Shown one piece after another: positions 62,493-64,000 of a stretch of DNA of 64,000 bases. The stretch is from Firmicutes bacterium UBA1702. GTDB taxonomy: Bacteria; Bacillota; Clostridia; Peptostreptococcales; Anaerovoracaceae. The notes beneath the pieces are model-generated. The model did no database searches, had not been told where the DNA came from, and worked only from the letters and a program-made list of their open reading frames with translations. How positions within the stretch are numbered: position 1 is the stretch's first letter; the number at the start of each line of letters is the position of its first letter. A program made the translations under genes and the position numbers. Location of the stretch: assembly GCA_002320005.1 (NCBI GenBank), contig DCJK01000016.1, positions 1 to 64,000 of the forward strand, in the 5' to 3' direction.

Positions 62493-64000
62493 TGCTCAAT
62501 ATTTTTTACGGAAGAGAAAGCATCGATAAAGAAAAATTCATATTCGACAATTTGCAGGAAAGAGCACTGATAATGGTGCCGGAGCAATATACCCTTGAGG
62601 CGGAAAGACAGGCTTTCCGCCATCTTGGCGTATCTGCCCTTATGGATGTGGAAGTGGTTTCTGCTTCCAGTCTGGGAAGCAATGTTCTCAGAGAATGCGG
62701 CGGAGGCCGGAGAAACTTTATAAACAAATACGGCCGGCACATGCTTCTGTACAAAAGCGCCGCCCAAGAGAGGGAGAATCTTCAGGTCTTCAGGGGAATG
62801 GAAGAGAAAAATTCATTTCTTGATGCGGTGAATAATTTTATTTCCGAGATGAAGCAGTATGACTGCTGTGCATCAGACCTGAAAGCCATGGCAGAAAGCT
62901 TCGGCGAAGACTCGTATACCTGCAGAAAACTCATGGACATATATCGTATATTCTCGGACTATGAGAGACAGATAGAAGGAAAATACACTGACTCAGAGGA
63001 TTATATCGATCTGTTTCTCCAAAAGATGGATGAGTCGCAGCTGGTAAAGGGAAATCATATCTGGGTTTACGGCTTTGACAGCGTCGCCCCAAAAACCATG
63101 GCGCTGCTGGGAAAACTCATGACAACAGCAGAGCAGGTAAATCTTGTTCTGACATGGGATGACGAAGCCCGTGACAAAGAGCTTTTTCAATTGACCGGAA
63201 TTGTCATGGATAACGTGGTGAAACTAGCAGAGACACTGGGGGTGCCATGGAAAAAAAGCAGAGTTCCTCAGGAATATCAGATAAAAGACCGTAAGGAATC
63301 CATCAGCCATATCGAAAAAGAACTCTATGCCATGCCTGCATGCAGAGCTGCCAACAGCGACGGCATAACCCTGGTGGAGGCGGCAAACCTGTACAATGAA
63401 GCAGAAAGCGCTGCCGCATATGTCCTTCATCTGGTGAGGGACAAGGGACTCAGATTTCGGGACATCAGAGTGGTGTGCAATGACAGCGGTCGCAGAGGGG
63501 CAATAATTGAAAGAGTCTTTCAGGAATACGGAATTGAGATATTTTCAGATGCAAAAAGAGACATAATGTCCAACCCGCTGACGCAATACATTACATCGTT
63601 AATAAGCGTTGTAACTGAAAAATACAGCACTCAGAGCCTTTTTGCCATGCTCAAATCGGGATTTGGCGATTTGACAGGAGAAGAACTCGCTTCTCTGGAG
63701 AACTACGGAATAAAATACAAAATAAAAGGGACCATGTGGAAGAAGACCCTGCGAAGAGGAAAGGCAGAGTATGGAGAGGAAGGGCTGGCGGCTATGGAGG
63801 AACTCCGGCGGAGAGCTGTTGAAAAAGTACTCCCTCTTGAAGAACTTTTTAAAGCAGATGATACAGGCCGGTTTCTGAAAAGCTTCTACAACTATCTATG
63901 TGATGACCTGCAGCTGAGAGAAAAGACACTGGACTTTATAGCGCGTCAGGAAGAGAAGGAACTTTTTGATCTGGCAGATGAGACAGCCGCCATATGGGAA
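62492..64000 (+). CDS. addB: AddB-like helicase/nuclease subunit (partial)
   Basis: An open frame of 503 codons from ATG 62492, with no stop before the window edge, giving the N-terminal half of an AddB-type subunit (complete ones exceed 1100 residues). The start MLNIFYGRE, then ALIMVPEQYTLEAER, VEVVSASSLGSNVLRE and IWVYGFDSVAPKTMALLGKL fit AddB. The Walker A site is degenerate: GRESIDKEKF replaces the usual GRxGSGK(T/S). The AddAB complex processes broken DNA ends for recombination. TAATG overlap with the preceding gene is the start evidence. Confidence 0.85.
   Translation, partial: MLNIFYGRESIDKEKFIFDNLQERALIMVPEQYTLEAERQAFRHLGVSALMDVEVVSASSLGSNVLRECGGGRRNFINKYGRHMLLYKSAAQERENLQVFRGMEEKNSFLDAVNNFISEMKQYDCCASDLKAMAESFGEDSYTCRKLMDIYRIFSDYERQIEGKYTDSEDYIDLFLQKMDESQLVKGNHIWVYGFDSVAPKTMALLGKLMTTAEQVNLVLTWDDEARDKELFQLTGIVMDNVVKLAETLGVPWKKSRVPQEYQIKDRKESISHIEKELYAMPACRAANSDGITLVEAANLYNEAESAAAYVLHLVRDKGLRFRDIRVVCNDSGRRGAIIERVFQEYGIEIFSDAKRDIMSNPLTQYITSLISVVTEKYSTQSLFAMLKSGFGDLTGEELASLENYGIKYKIKGTMWKKTLRRGKAEYGEEGLAAMEELRRRAVEKVLPLEELFKADDTGRFLKSFYNYLCDDLQLREKTLDFIARQEEKELFDLADETAAIWE

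Overview
The window looks like a chromosomal segment from an anaerobic, Gram-positive, amino-acid-fermenting Clostridia member. The evidence is a complete oxidative ornithine fermentation operon, butyrate-type CoA metabolism, a flavodiiron oxygen-reduction protein, strong AGGAGG-type ribosome binding sites, sortase-type surface proteins and a secA/prfB neighbourhood. Placement near the Anaerovoracaceae / Clostridiales family XIII is an inference from gene content only. No rRNA, tRNA, CRISPR array or prophage was recognised. Mobile DNA is limited to two short transposase-like remnants.

Layout. 1-2.3 kb: a butyryl-CoA/4-hydroxybutyrate-type CoA-transferase and a B3/4-domain protein. 2.5-6.5 kb (minus strand): two surface proteins with unrelated bodies but near-identical promoter, operator-like palindrome, signal peptide, VPETG anchor and terminator repeat. 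6.8-7.0 kb: IS3-type transposase remnant. 7.1-10.9 kb (minus): thioredoxin, response regulator, histidine kinase and two PepSY proteins as one operon. 11-14.7 kb: RND exporter with a large coiled-coil insertion, then an ArsR-type regulator. 15.2-26.5 kb: sigma-54 activator and the ornithine operon (ord, ortA, ortB, oraS, oraE, two GNATs, a MutL-like reactivase, ornithine racemase). 26.6-28.5 kb: small membrane protein and a sigma/anti-sigma pair. 28.6-32.4 kb (minus): flavodiiron fusion, HD protein, DUF2804 protein. 32.5-37 kb: endonuclease IV, butyrate kinase, flavodoxin-fold protein, small membrane protein, phosphohexomutase. 37-40.3 kb: metNIQ methionine transporter and a peroxiredoxin. 40.5-44.9 kb (minus): cobinamide salvage genes. 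45-49.2 kb: DMT transporter, HD protein, purine permease and phosphoribosyltransferase. 49.3-50.9 kb (minus): birA-bioY. 51.1-64 kb: CorC-type protein, secA, a GntR/ABC cassette, prfB, tex, a HAD phosphatase and the start of addB.

How it fits together. Ornithine racemase makes D-ornithine. OraS/OraE, which need adenosylcobalamin and PLP, convert it to 2,4-diaminopentanoate. Ord oxidises that, and OrtAB thiolyses the product to alanine and acetyl-CoA. The MutL-like protein probably reactivates the mutase, and the nearby cobUST salvage operon could supply its cofactor. A perfect -24/-12 promoter and paired palindromes between the activator gene and ord indicate sigma-54 control by the adjacent regulator.

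The most striking signal is upstream of metN. A strong promoter drives a 32-codon ORF containing ten Met codons. It is followed by mutually exclusive antiterminator and terminator structures. This looks like a methionine-sensing ribosome-mediated attenuator rather than a SAM riboswitch or T-box. Two further structural signals are the paired surface-protein expression modules, and a GntR/ABC cassette lying between secA and prfB with about 70-bp direct repeats on either side.
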